Assembly (NCBI RefSeq): GCF_002101555.1
Contig: NZ_LQOL01000075.1
Coordinates: 1 to 56,674, forward strand
Direction: 5' to 3'
Origin: Mycolicibacterium canariasense
GTDB lineage: Bacteria > Actinomycetota > Actinomycetes > Mycobacteriales > Mycobacteriaceae
Length of the DNA stretch: 56,674 nt
The position numbers and the translations under genes were made by a program. The notes under the pieces are model-generated. The model was not told the origin of the DNA, did no database searches, and saw only the letters and a list, made by a program, of their open reading frames with translations. Numbering within the stretch: position 1 is the stretch's first letter; every line of letters begins with the position of its first letter. Below, piece after piece: positions 34,853-43,285 of this stretch.

Positions 34853-35914
34853 TCAGGCGATCGGGTACGGCCACGGATTGAACCGGCAGGTGCGGCCGTC
34901 GGGCTTCACCGATTCCGGATCGAACTTGGCGGCATCGTCGTTGTCGGTGGAGAAGGTCTGCTGCATCATCACCGGGGCCAGAGCGCCGTTCTCCGGGCAC
35001 GGTTCGTGCTTCGGGTAGCCGATCGCATGGCCGACCTCGTGGTTGATCACGTACTGCCGGTAGGACCCGATATCACCCTGGAACGGGACCGCGCCGCGCA
35101 CCCAGCGGGCCTCGTTGATGAACACCCGGGGCTGGCTGCCGTCGTAGGCGGGGTTGTAGCACGACGATTCCAACGGGATGTCGTACCCGCAGCCGTCGCG
35201 CACCGTCATCGGCGAGGTGAGCGACACCCGGAAGTCGGGCGGCCCGCCGGCGTCGCTGTCGACCCGTTCGAAGGCGAACTGGGTGTTGTGCGTCCAGCTC
35301 TTCGGGTTCGCGAGGGTTTCGCTGACCATCCGCGCGAAGCCTTCGTCGCCGCCGAACGAGGCGGTGTCCACGCCGTCCTCGACCTCGACCGTGTAGCGGA
35401 AGGTCTTGGTGTCCCCGGCGCCGACCTTGGGCGTGGCGCCGGGCACCACGTGCCAGGTTCGAGCGCCGGCCTCGGTGAACGGGCCGCCGTTGGGCAGGAT
35501 GCCGGTCGGCAGGTTGACGTCGAACTGGGACAGGCCCTTCGGGGGCGCACCGATGATCGCGGTACCGGGGGCCTCGATGGTCGGCGGTCCCTGGACCGGG
35601 CCTTCGGCATTGGCCGGTGTGGGCGCGCTGGTGCCGGTCACGGTCTGGTACAGCACCACCACGGTCAGGATGGCCAGCACCGGCAGCGCATAGGCCCGCC
35701 AGCCGTAGGTGGACACGAACCGACCGAGCCAGGTCTGCTTGCGCAGGTGCTGACGGTCGTCGCGGTTGGAACGCGGCCGGCCGTGGTCCTCGGCCAACGG
35801 ATCACGCTGGGCGCGCAGCGGCTCCCGCCATTCACTGCGCAACACGGGGACATTCCCCCGCTCGCCCCCGCCGGGCATACGGTCGGCCCCGCGACGCCCC
35901 GGGTCGTAGGTCAC
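34853..35914 (-). CDS. DUF3152 membrane-anchored zinc protease-like protein (Rv3207c homologue)
   Basis: This 353-residue protein has a basic, disordered N-terminus, one membrane helix (AYALPVLAILTVVVLYQTV, about residues 72-92) and an exported DUF3152 domain. That domain holds a metzincin-like HEVGHAIGYPKH motif (HExxHxxGxxxH). Family members are presumed metalloproteases. I prefer the GTG at 35914 (VTYDPGRRGADRM); the open frame to 35986 would add an unlikely hydrophobic leader. It is divergent from the TetR gene. Confidence 0.85.
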   Translation of the reverse strand: MTYDPGRRGADRMPGGGERGNVPVLRSEWREPLRAQRDPLAEDHGRPRSNRDDRQHLRKQTWLGRFVSTYGWRAYALPVLAILTVVVLYQTVTGTSAPTPANAEGPVQGPPTIEAPGTAIIGAPPKGLSQFDVNLPTGILPNGGPFTEAGARTWHVVPGATPKVGAGDTKTFRYTVEVEDGVDTASFGGDEGFARMVSETLANPKSWTHNTQFAFERVDSDAGGPPDFRVSLTSPMTVRDGCGYDIPLESSCYNPAYDGSQPRVFINEARWVRGAVPFQGDIGSYRQYVINHEVGHAIGYPKHEPCPENGALAPVMMQQTFSTDNDDAAKFDPESVKPDGRTCRFNPWPYPIA

Positions 35915-36041
35915 CGCACCAGGATTGCACAAACCGTGACGTGCACCGGTCCGGCACGCCACCGATCCGAGTGCCAGCAGCAGCACCTCCCCCGACGTGC
36001 GGTAGTAATGTCGTGACGATCAACACAAGATTGAGGACCTG

Positions 36042-36701
36042 ATGAGCGATCTCGCCAATGCCGCCGATCGAAGAGGCGCCAAGGCGGGCACCGGCGGCAC
36101 CCGGCGCGGTAACCGGCTGCCCCGTGATGAACGCCGCGGGCAGCTGCTGATCGCCGCCAGCGAGGTCTTCGTCGACCGCGGCTACCACGCCGCGGGCATG
36201 GATGAGATCGCCGACCGGGCCGGTGTCAGCAAACCCGTTCTGTACCAACACTTTTCGTCAAAGCTGGAACTGTACCTCGCGGTGCTGCAGCGCCACGTGG
36301 ACAACCTGGTCTCCGGCGTGCGGCAAGCGCTGCGCACCACCACCGACAACCGGCAGCGGCTGCGCGCCGCGGTGCAGGCCTTCTTCGATTTCGTCGAGCA
36401 CGACAGCCAGGGGTACCGGCTGATCTTCGAGAACGACTACGTCACCGAGCCGCAGGTGTCCGCGCAAGTGAAGGTAGCCACCGAATCGTGTACCGATGCG
36501 GTGTTCGACCTGATCAGCCGGGACTCCGGCCTGGAAGCACACCGAGCCAGGATGATCGCGGTGGGCCTGGTGTCCACCAGCGTGGACTGTGCGCGTTACT
36601 GGCTCGACAACGACCGCCCCATCTCCAAAGAGGCGGCCGTGGAGGGCACGGTGCAGTTCGCCTGGGGCGGCCTGTCACACGTGCCACTCACCCGTTCTTG
36701 A
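36042..36701 (+). CDS. TetR family regulator (Rv3208 homologue)
   Basis: This 219-residue TetR regulator has a helix-turn-helix of MDEIADRAGVSKPVLYQHFSSK form and a long C-terminal ligand domain. A TAATGT -10-like element lies about 35 bases before the ATG, and GAGGACC is the ribosome site. Its 3' end overlaps the convergent TB9.4-like gene by 14 bases. The targets are not known. Confidence 0.92.
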   Translation: MSDLANAADRRGAKAGTGGTRRGNRLPRDERRGQLLIAASEVFVDRGYHAAGMDEIADRAGVSKPVLYQHFSSKLELYLAVLQRHVDNLVSGVRQALRTTTDNRQRLRAAVQAFFDFVEHDSQGYRLIFENDYVTEPQVSAQVKVATESCTDAVFDLISRDSGLEAHRARMIAVGLVSTSVDCARYWLDNDRPISKEAAVEGTVQFAWGGLSHVPLTRS

Positions 36702-36936
36702 CGGCCTCGGCTCCCACGGTCCCGAAGCCGACCCGGCGCACGTCCGCCGCGCCGATCTCCACATAGGCGATCTTCGCCGACTGCACCAGGAACCGGCGGC
36801 CCTTCTCGTCGGTCAGCGCGAGCACACCGTCGGAACCCAGCGCCTTGGTGATGAGTTCTTCGACCTCGCCGGGGGTCTGCGCGCTGCTGATGATCAGCTC
36901 CCGCGGGCTGTCCGTGACCCCGATCTTGATGTCCAC
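36688..36936 (-). CDS. DUF3107 small conserved protein (TB9.4 homologue)
   Basis: This 82-residue protein begins VDIKIGVTDSPRELII and ends GFGTVGAEAVKNG, and it is a short ligand-like beta-sheet protein of the DUF3107 family (Rv3208A/TB9.4). Its function is unknown. The GTG start at 36936 fits the conserved N-terminus; the longer frame to 36963 begins with an unrelated MPTNERGHS extension. Confidence 0.88.
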   Translation of the reverse strand: MDIKIGVTDSPRELIISSAQTPGEVEELITKALGSDGVLALTDEKGRRFLVQSAKIAYVEIGAADVRRVGFGTVGAEAVKNG

Positions 36937-37030
36937 GCTGTGGCCTCTTTCGTTGGTGGGCAATGCTCGCCATCAGGCTAGTGGACGCGGCGCGGCCGCC
37001 CACGCGAGGGCGCTAAGCCGATAGCGAAGC

Positions 37031-37112
37031 GCGCCGTGCCAATGGGCGCTGACCGCGCCGTGCCAATGGGCGCTGACCGCGCCGTGCCGATGGGCGCTGA
37101 CCGCGCCGTGCC
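37031..37112. repeat. 24-bp tandem repeat, 3.4 copies
   Basis: Units at 37031-37054, 37055-37078 and 37079-37102 are identical except for one A/G change in the third. A 10-base partial unit follows (to 37112). The repeat lies in the 295-base gap between TB9.4 and Rv3209 homologues. No ORF of merit covers it. It looks like a MIRU/VNTR-type minisatellite. Confidence 0.9.
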
Positions 37113-37231
37113 CCGACGGTCACCACACCGAGGCCGGACCGTGACACGGGGTCCCGTCGCGTCGGCCTCATCTGTCACTGCAGCCCCGTTAGCATCGGCC
37201 CGGTACGCACCGAAACCACTTGGGAAGCGCA

Positions 37232-38014
37232 ATGACCAGGCCTTATTCACGTAACTCCGCGACGCGCGACGCCGGTTACCGGACGCGCTATCCGTATGCC
37301 GACGACAGCTATGAGTACCTCGGCCACGACGATGATCACGACGATCCCGACACGGCCGCCGAGCCCGCATACGGGTACGAATATCCCGCCGACTACCACG
37401 ACGAGTTGGACCGGCGCTGGATCTGGGTCGCAGGGGTTGCCGGCGTCATCCTGATGGTGGCGGTGATCTGCACCGGCATCATCCTCGGCGGCGGCGACAG
37501 CGGTTCGGTCTCGGCCACCCAGGCCACCACCTCCGCGGTGGCCACGACTTCCGCCGCGCCGTCGACGACGGCCGTCCCGGTCCCGCCGCCGGTCACGGCG
37601 CAGAACCCGGCGCTGGCACCGGAGACCGTCACCACGGTGACACCCACGCCCTCGGCGACGGCCACCGCGCCGCCTCCACCGACCACCGAGGCGCAGGTTC
37701 CACCCGTCGCCCCGCCGGCAGCTGCGCCCGATCCGGCGGCCGCCGCGCGCACCATCACCTACACCGTGTACGGCGACAAATCACTGCTGGATCTGGTCAC
37801 CATCATCTACACCGACGCGCAGGGCGCCCTGCAGACCGACGTCAACGTCGCGCTGCCGTGGCGCAAGACCATCGCCCTGGACCCGGGCGTGCAGTTGAGC
37901 TCGGTGACCGCGACCAGCGTCACCAGCCGGCTGAACTGCTCGATCACCGATGCGGCCGGTGCGCCGCTGGTGGCGCAGGCCAACAACACGATGATCGCGA
38001 CCTGCACCCGATAA
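37232..38014 (+). CDS. MmpS-like membrane protein with Thr/Pro-rich linker (Rv3209 homologue)
   Basis: The 260-residue protein has an acidic, Tyr/Asp-rich cytosolic N-terminus, one membrane helix (IWVAGVAGVILMVAVICTGIIL, about residues 65-86), a long Ala/Thr/Pro linker and a C-terminal beta domain. The latter (TYTVYGDKSLLDLVTIIY ... LNCSITDAAG) has the look of the MmpS periplasmic domain. It may interact with a transport partner, which is not present here. The ATG at 37232 is used; an upstream ATG (37220) in frame adds four residues. Confidence 0.82.
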   Translation: MTRPYSRNSATRDAGYRTRYPYADDSYEYLGHDDDHDDPDTAAEPAYGYEYPADYHDELDRRWIWVAGVAGVILMVAVICTGIILGGGDSGSVSATQATTSAVATTSAAPSTTAVPVPPPVTAQNPALAPETVTTVTPTPSATATAPPPPTTEAQVPPVAPPAAAPDPAAAARTITYTVYGDKSLLDLVTIIYTDAQGALQTDVNVALPWRKTIALDPGVQLSSVTATSVTSRLNCSITDAAGAPLVAQANNTMIATCTR

Positions 38015-38707
38015 CTAGGCCAAGCCCAGCTCCTGCATCCGGCTGGCGTGGGTGCGCTGCAGCCGCTCGAAGAACTCGGCCAGGTGCAGCAGCCCATCGC
38101 TGCCGGTGAGCACGAGGTCGACGAGCTCGTCGTGATCGGCCAGCACGAACTGGGCCTGGGTGATGGCCTCGCCGAGCAACCGGCGCGACCACAGCGCCAG
38201 TCGATGCCGCTGCCGGTCACTGGCGGTCACCGCGGTACGCACCTCGGCGACCACGAACTGGGAGTGGCCGGTCTCCGCGAGCACCGACCGGACCACCCCG
38301 GCCGCGTCGTCGGGGAGCGCATCGGCGATCTCCAGGTAGAAATCGGCGGCCAGCGCATCGCCGATATAGGTCTTGACCAATGCCTCCAGCCAGGTGCTGG
38401 GCGTCGTCAGCCGATGGTAGTTCTCAAGTGCCGAAGCATATTTCGTCATCGCGGGCACCACGTCGACATTGCGTTCGGCCAGCGCGTCGCGCAACAGCTC
38501 GTAGTGGCGCATCTCGGCCGCGGCCATGCTGGCCATGCTGATCCGGCCGGCCAGGTTGGGCGCCATGCGCGCCTCTTCGGTCAGCCGGTAGAAGGCCGCC
38601 ACCTCGCCGTAGGCCAGCAGCGCGAACAGTTCGGTGACGCCGGGATGATCGGCCCTGACCGCCGGTTTACCCCCGGTGCCCGGCTGTGCTGAGGACGTCT
38701 GTGGCAT
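38015..38707 (-). CDS. Ferritin-like MiaE_2-type protein (Rv3210c homologue)
   Basis: The 230-residue helical protein has carboxylate/His metal ligands spaced as in ferritin-like di-iron enzymes: YGEVAAF, then EMRH (ExxH) near residue 65, and AETGHSQF (ExxH) near residue 147. The family was named after the tRNA hydroxylase MiaE, but that activity is not shown for these actinobacterial members. It is divergent from rhlE, whose leader occupies the gap. Confidence 0.82.
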   Translation of the reverse strand: MPQTSSAQPGTGGKPAVRADHPGVTELFALLAYGEVAAFYRLTEEARMAPNLAGRISMASMAAAEMRHYELLRDALAERNVDVVPAMTKYASALENYHRLTTPSTWLEALVKTYIGDALAADFYLEIADALPDDAAGVVRSVLAETGHSQFVVAEVRTAVTASDRQRHRLALWSRRLLGEAITQAQFVLADHDELVDLVLTGSDGLLHLAEFFERLQRTHASRMQELGLA

Positions 38708-38760
38708 GGCCCAACTCTAGACGCCGAGTGCCACGTCGACCGACCGGCAAAGAAGCCAGC

Positions 38761-39000
38761 TATCATGGGCACAGGCAGTGGCTTTTTGAGGCCCACCGTG
38801 GCGCCGCCGCCTAGGAAATGTGCGTGCACGTGGTTCGGCCGGACCCTCTCAGACGGGGCAGGGCCCAGCGGGCTGACATCACCCCAGCCGGGGAGAAGCG
38901 GCCCCTTTCTCGTCATCTTCGTGCGCGCGTGACGACATACGCGACGAGGAATGACAACGAAAGGCAGTAAGGCATCGCATGTGATGCCGACCACCACCAT
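38761..39000 (+). promoter_or_regulatory. rhlE promoter and leader
   Basis: A TATCAT hexamer at 38761-38766, with TCGACC about 19 bases upstream, is the best -10/-35 candidate. The following 230-base leader has GC-rich self-complementary segments and a short overlapping uORF. RNA helicase genes often have structured leaders; what this one does is unknown. Confidence 0.35.
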
Positions 39001-39004
39001 ATGA
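38951..39004 (+). CDS. Possible 17-codon uORF overlapping rhlE
   Basis: An ATG at 38951 opens MTTKGSKASHVMPTTTI and stops with a TGA that overlaps the rhlE ATG (ATGA at 39001-39004). rhlE itself has no Shine-Dalgarno in front of its ATG (CCACCACCAT), so translation could depend on coupling from this frame. A GTG at 38981 in the same frame is an alternative. GAGGA touches the first ATG, which is poor spacing. Confidence 0.35.
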   Translation: MTTKGSKASHVMPTTTI

Positions 39005-40497
39005 CCGCACTCACCAGCAAAACCGAAACCACCTTCGCCGATCTCGGCGTGCGCGACGAGATCGTGCGCGCCCTGGCCGAGTCCGGCAAGGAACATCCGT
39101 TCGCCATCCAGGAGCTCACCCTGCCGCTCGCGCTGGCCGGCGACGACCTGATCGGCCAGGCCCGCACCGGTATGGGCAAGACCCTGGCGTTCGGCGTCCC
39201 GCTGCTGCACCGGGTCTCCACCGACGAGACCCGGCCACTGACCGGCGCCCCGCGGGCCCTGGTCGTGGTGCCCACCCGCGAGCTGTGTCTGCAGGTGTTC
39301 GACGACCTGACCACCGCCGCCAAGCACCTGCGCGCCGGCGACCGCAAATTCACCGTCACCTCGATCTACGGCGGCCGCCCCTACGAGCCGCAGATCGAGG
39401 CGCTGCGCAACGGCGTCGATGTCGTCGTCGGCACCCCGGGCCGGTTGCTGGACCTGGCCCAGCAGGGCCACCTGCAGCTGGGCGGGCTGTCCGTGCTGGT
39501 GCTCGACGAGGCCGACGAGATGCTGGACCTGGGCTTCCTGCCCGATATCGAGCGGATCCTGCGGCTCACCCCGGACAGCAGGCAGGCCATGCTGTTCTCG
39601 GCCACCATGCCCGACCCGATCATCACGCTGGCGCGCACCTTCATGAACCAGCCGACCCACATCCGGGCCGAGGCGCCGCACTCGGCGGCCACCCACGACA
39701 CCACCGAGCAATTCGTCTACCGCGCGCACGCGCTGGACAAGGTCGAGATGGTCAGCCGCATCCTGCAGGCCGAGGGCCGCGGCGCGACGATGATCTTCAC
39801 CCGCACCAAGCGCACCGCGCAGAAGGTCGCCGACGAGCTCGGCGAGCGCGGCTTCAAGGTCGGCGCTGTGCACGGCGACCTGGGCCAGATCGCGCGGGAG
39901 AAGGCCCTCAAGGCGTTCCGCAACGGCGACGTCGATGTCCTGGTGGCCACCGACGTCGCGGCCCGCGGTATCGACATCGACGACATCACCCACGTCATCA
40001 ACTACCAGATTCCCGATGACGAACAGGCGTACGTGCACCGCATCGGCCGCACCGGCCGCGCCGGCAAGACCGGCATCGCGGTCACCCTGGTGGACTGGGA
40101 CGAGCTGCCGCGCTGGACGATGATCGACAAGGCCCTGGGCCTGGATACCCCGGACCCGGCCGAGACGTACTCCAGCTCGCCGCACCTGTACACCGAGCTG
40201 AACATCCCGGCCGAGGCCACCGGTTCGATCGCCGCACCGCGCACGCCGAAGACCCGCACCGAAGGGGAACGCGCCGAGCGGGCCGAGCGGCCGGCCCGCA
40301 CCCGCAACCGCAACCGCCGGCGTACCCGCGGCGGCCAGCCCGCCACCGGTCATCCCGAGCAGGTCGCCGAGACCGAGCCCGCCGACGCGGCCGGCTCGGA
40401 CAGCCCGACCGGCGCGGACGGCACAGACGAGACCGGCGCCCCCAAGCGCCGGCGCCGGCGCCGTCCGCGCAAGGCCGCCGCCCCCGCAGCCGGCTAG
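39001..40497 (+). CDS. rhlE: DEAD-box ATP-dependent RNA helicase RhlE
   Basis: This 498-residue DEAD-box helicase has the Q-motif region IQELTLPLALAG, motif I ARTGMGKT, Ib TPGRLLDLA, DEAD in VLDEADEMLDLGF, SAT in FSATMPD, and motifs V-VI (ATDVAARGID, HRIGRTGRAG). The C-terminal 120 residues are Arg/Pro-rich and disordered, ending in RRRRRPRKAAA, a likely RNA-binding tail. It has roles in RNA unwinding, RNA decay and cold adaptation. The stop is followed directly by the next ATG, with no gap. Confidence 0.94.
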   Translation: MTALTSKTETTFADLGVRDEIVRALAESGKEHPFAIQELTLPLALAGDDLIGQARTGMGKTLAFGVPLLHRVSTDETRPLTGAPRALVVVPTRELCLQVFDDLTTAAKHLRAGDRKFTVTSIYGGRPYEPQIEALRNGVDVVVGTPGRLLDLAQQGHLQLGGLSVLVLDEADEMLDLGFLPDIERILRLTPDSRQAMLFSATMPDPIITLARTFMNQPTHIRAEAPHSAATHDTTEQFVYRAHALDKVEMVSRILQAEGRGATMIFTRTKRTAQKVADELGERGFKVGAVHGDLGQIAREKALKAFRNGDVDVLVATDVAARGIDIDDITHVINYQIPDDEQAYVHRIGRTGRAGKTGIAVTLVDWDELPRWTMIDKALGLDTPDPAETYSSSPHLYTELNIPAEATGSIAAPRTPKTRTEGERAERAERPARTRNRNRRRTRGGQPATGHPEQVAETEPADAAGSDSPTGADGTDETGAPKRRRRRRPRKAAAPAAG

Positions 40498-41715
40498 ATG
40501 CCCGGTATCCGTCCGGAACGCCGCACCCGCGGCGACATGCTGGCGGCTGCGGCCATCGCGGTGGTGGTGGCGGTGGTGGCCGCCCTGATCTGGTGGACCA
40601 GCGACGCGCGGGCCACCATCAGCAAGCCCGCCGCCACGGCCGTACCGGCCCTCAAGCCGGCCGCCGAGGTTCCCGACACCCTGCACGAACTGTGGTCGGC
40701 TCCCAGCGGTAAGACCACCCAGCCCCTGGTGGTGGGTGGCGCGGTCGTGACCGGCGACGGCCGCGGGGTCACCGGGCGCGATCCGGCCGGCGGCGCGCCG
40801 CTGTGGTCGTACACGCGCGATCTGGAGCTGTGCGGGGTCACCTGGGTGTACCAGTACGCCGTCGCGGTGTACCCGGACCGCCGCGGCTGCGGCCAGGTCA
40901 GCACCATCGACGCCCAGACCGGGCGGCGCGGCCCGACCCGCACGGCGTACGCCGACCCCGAGGTGACGCTGTCCTCCGACGGCAGCACGGTGCTCTCGGC
41001 CGGTGACAGCCGGTTGGAATTGTGGCGCTCGGACATGGTGCGCATGCTCAGCTGGGGCACGCTGGACGCCCGGATCAAACCCGACGTCCCGCAGGACCCG
41101 CTGTGCCGGCTGGTGTCCGCCGCGGCCAGCTCGTCACAGGTGTCGGTGTTGGAGGCCTGCCCCAACCAGGCCGACATGCGGCTGACCCTGCTGACCCCGT
41201 CGGACGAGGAGGACACCCCGACGGCGAAGTTCCAGCAGCAGCCCGGCGTCTCGGTGGATTCCGACGCGCGGGTCGTCGCGGTCACCGACACCACCACCGC
41301 GGTCTACGTACCGACCCCGAAGCCGGCGGTCAACGTCGTCGACGACACCGGCACGGTGACCGCCAGCACGCTGCTGCCCAAGCCCGCGTCGGCGAAGGCG
41401 GTGATGTCGCATCCCGGGGACCTGATCACCTGGTGGACGGGTGACTCGGTGCTGGTGTTCGACGCCAACCAGCTGCGCTACAAGTACACCGTGGCGCCGT
41501 CGGGCGCCAATGCGCCGGTGGGTCCGGCCACCATCATGGCCGGTTCCCTGCTGGTGCCGGTGACCTCCGGCTATGACGTCTTCAACCCCGAGACGGGCGC
41601 CGGCGTGCGCCACATCGACGTCAAGCGCCCGCCGTCACAGGATCCGGTGATTCCCGCGGTGGCCGGATCGACGCTGCTGGAGCAGCGCGGCGGCACCGTG
41701 GTGGCGCTGGGCTGA
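40498..41715 (+). CDS. Membrane-anchored beta-propeller-like protein (Rv3212 homologue)
   Basis: The 405-residue protein has a basic start (MPGIRPERRTRGDM), one N-terminal membrane helix (about residues 14-36) and an exported domain with repeated WSYTRDLE and VVALG-like strands consistent with a PQQ-type beta-propeller. Four Cys residues could form disulphides outside the membrane. The function is not known. It abuts rhlE head-to-tail and is convergent with the soj-like gene. Confidence 0.85.
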   Translation: MPGIRPERRTRGDMLAAAAIAVVVAVVAALIWWTSDARATISKPAATAVPALKPAAEVPDTLHELWSAPSGKTTQPLVVGGAVVTGDGRGVTGRDPAGGAPLWSYTRDLELCGVTWVYQYAVAVYPDRRGCGQVSTIDAQTGRRGPTRTAYADPEVTLSSDGSTVLSAGDSRLELWRSDMVRMLSWGTLDARIKPDVPQDPLCRLVSAAASSSQVSVLEACPNQADMRLTLLTPSDEEDTPTAKFQQQPGVSVDSDARVVAVTDTTTAVYVPTPKPAVNVVDDTGTVTASTLLPKPASAKAVMSHPGDLITWWTGDSVLVFDANQLRYKYTVAPSGANAPVGPATIMAGSLLVPVTSGYDVFNPETGAGVRHIDVKRPPSQDPVIPAVAGSTLLEQRGGTVVALG

Positions 41716-41721
41716 CGTCCG

Positions 41722-42525
41722 CTAGAGGTCCGGCGTGAACGTCGGCAGTGCCTTTCCCGTTTTCCAGTGCCGCAGCAACGCCCCGGCCAGATCGCGATAG
41801 GCGTTGGCGCCCTTGTTCTTCCGGCCCTTCAGCACCGAGGCACCGGAGGCGCTGGCCTCCGCGAAGCGAACCGTGCGGGGAATCGGGGGCGCGAGCACCG
41901 GCAGGTTGTAGCGGTCGACGACGTCGAAGAGCACATCCCGGCTGTGGGTGGTGCGCGAGTCGTACAGGGTGGGCAGCGCGCCGAGCAGTTTCAGCTCCGG
42001 ATTGGTGATCTGCTGGACATCGCCGATGGTGCGCAGGAACTGCCCCACCCCGCGGTGCGCGAGCGTCTCACACTGCAACGGCACGATCACCTCGTCGGCA
42101 GCGGTGAGACCGTTGAGGGTCAGCACACCCAGCGACGGCGGGCAGTCGACGACGACGACATCGAATTGGTCGGCCAGCTTCCCCAGCGCCCGCTTGAGCG
42201 CGTACTCGCGGCCGGCCCGCATCAGCAGCATCGCCTCGGCACCGGCCAGGTCGATATTGGCGGGCAACACCGTCATGCCCTCCGCGGTGGACAGCAGCGC
42301 CGTATCGGGTTCCACGTCACCGAGGAGGACCTCGTGCACCGAGACGGCGAGGTTGTCCGGATCCTGGCCCAGCGAGAACGTCAGACAGCCCTGCGGGTCC
42401 AGGTCCACCAGCAGCACCCGCTGCTTGTGCTCGACGAAGGCGGCACCCAGCGACGCCACCGTCGTCGTCTTGGCGACCCCACCCTTTTGATTGGCGACCG
42501 CTAATACTCGCGTCACACCGCCCAT
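41722..42525 (-). CDS. ParA/Soj-type ATPase (Rv3213c homologue)
   Basis: This 267-residue deviant-Walker ATPase has KGGVAKTT near residue 15 (signature Lys followed by GKT-like), LVDLDPQGCLT, and VVVDCPPSLGVLTLN. No ParB-like gene is adjacent, so it is an orphan ParA, distinct from the chromosomal parA at the origin. It may position a cellular cargo. The ATG at 42525 (MGGVTRVLAVANQ) is used; an internal GTG at 42516 is an alternative. Confidence 0.9.
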   Translation of the reverse strand: MGGVTRVLAVANQKGGVAKTTTVASLGAAFVEHKQRVLLVDLDPQGCLTFSLGQDPDNLAVSVHEVLLGDVEPDTALLSTAEGMTVLPANIDLAGAEAMLLMRAGREYALKRALGKLADQFDVVVVDCPPSLGVLTLNGLTAADEVIVPLQCETLAHRGVGQFLRTIGDVQQITNPELKLLGALPTLYDSRTTHSRDVLFDVVDRYNLPVLAPPIPRTVRFAEASASGASVLKGRKNKGANAYRDLAGALLRHWKTGKALPTFTPDL

Positions 42526-42574
42526 CCAAGCACGCGGGCGGTCCCCTCGGCCCGCCGTGGGGCAGAATCCACAC

Positions 42575-43285
42575 GTGGATCTTCCCCGTCGCTCCGCTCG
42601 CCCAGAGAAGGATCTTCCCCGTCGCTCCGCTCGCCCAGAGAAGGATCTTCCCCGTCGCTCCGCTCGCCCAGAGAAGACCGTCCAGCAGCACCGGCTGTTC
42701 CTGCTCCGGCACGGCGAGACCGAATGGTCCAAGAGCGGCAAGCACACCGGCCGCACCGATCTCGATCTCACCGACACCGGCAGATACCAGGCCAAGCTCG
42801 CCGCGGAGGCGTTGGGCGACCTGCAGTTGCGCGATCCGCTGGTGGTCAGCAGCCCGCGCCGGCGGGCGCTGCTCACCGCCGAACTGGCCGGGTTGACCGT
42901 CGACGAGGTCACCCCCCTGCTGGCCGAGTGGGATTACGGCGACTACGAGGGCCTGACCACCGTGGAGATCCGGGAGAGCGTGCCGGGCTGGACGGTGTGG
43001 ACGCATCCGTGCCCGGGTGGGGAGAGCATGGCCGATGTGACCGCGCGCGCCGACGCGGCGGTCGCCCTGGCCCTGGACAACATGGCCGAGCGCGATGTGG
43101 TGTTCGTCGGGCACGGCCACTTCTCCCGCTCGATGCTGACCCGCTGGATCGAGCTGCCGGTGTCCGAGGGCATCCGGTTGTCGATGGCGGCGGCCTCGAT
43201 CGCGGTATGCGGGTTCGAACACGGCGTGCGCCAGATTTCCGCGCTGGGCCTGACCGGTCACGTCAACCCGTGCCTGCCGGCGTGA
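42575..43285 (+). CDS. gpm2: Histidine phosphatase (Gpm2/Rv3214 homologue) with N-terminal tandem repeat
   Basis: This branch-1 histidine phosphatase has the phospho-His motif LRHGETEW and the second His in FVGHGHFSRS, and the M. tuberculosis orthologue Rv3214 acts as an acid phosphatase. Unusually, the N-terminus carries three perfect copies of DLPRRSARPEK ahead of the normal start of the family. The only start codon close upstream in frame is the GTG at 42575; none lies between the repeat and the phosphatase. Translation is coupled to entC by a GTGA overlap. Confidence 0.85.
   Translation: MDLPRRSARPEKDLPRRSARPEKDLPRRSARPEKTVQQHRLFLLRHGETEWSKSGKHTGRTDLDLTDTGRYQAKLAAEALGDLQLRDPLVVSSPRRRALLTAELAGLTVDEVTPLLAEWDYGDYEGLTTVEIRESVPGWTVWTHPCPGGESMADVTARADAAVALALDNMAERDVVFVGHGHFSRSMLTRWIELPVSEGIRLSMAAASIAVCGFEHGVRQISALGLTGHVNPCLPA
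42577..42675. repeat. 33-bp tandem repeat, 3 perfect copies
   Basis: Units 42577-42609, 42610-42642 and 42643-42675 are identical. Because 33 is a multiple of three, copy-number change would keep the gpm2 frame, adding or removing 11 residues. The unit carries GCTCCGCTCGCCC, similar to GC-rich simple patches seen between mycobacterial genes. Confidence 0.95.

Noticed and set aside
38581..40686. A 701-codon minus-strand frame opposite rhlE
   Set aside because: RhlE has every DEAD-box motif; the antisense frame has none and spans several genes.
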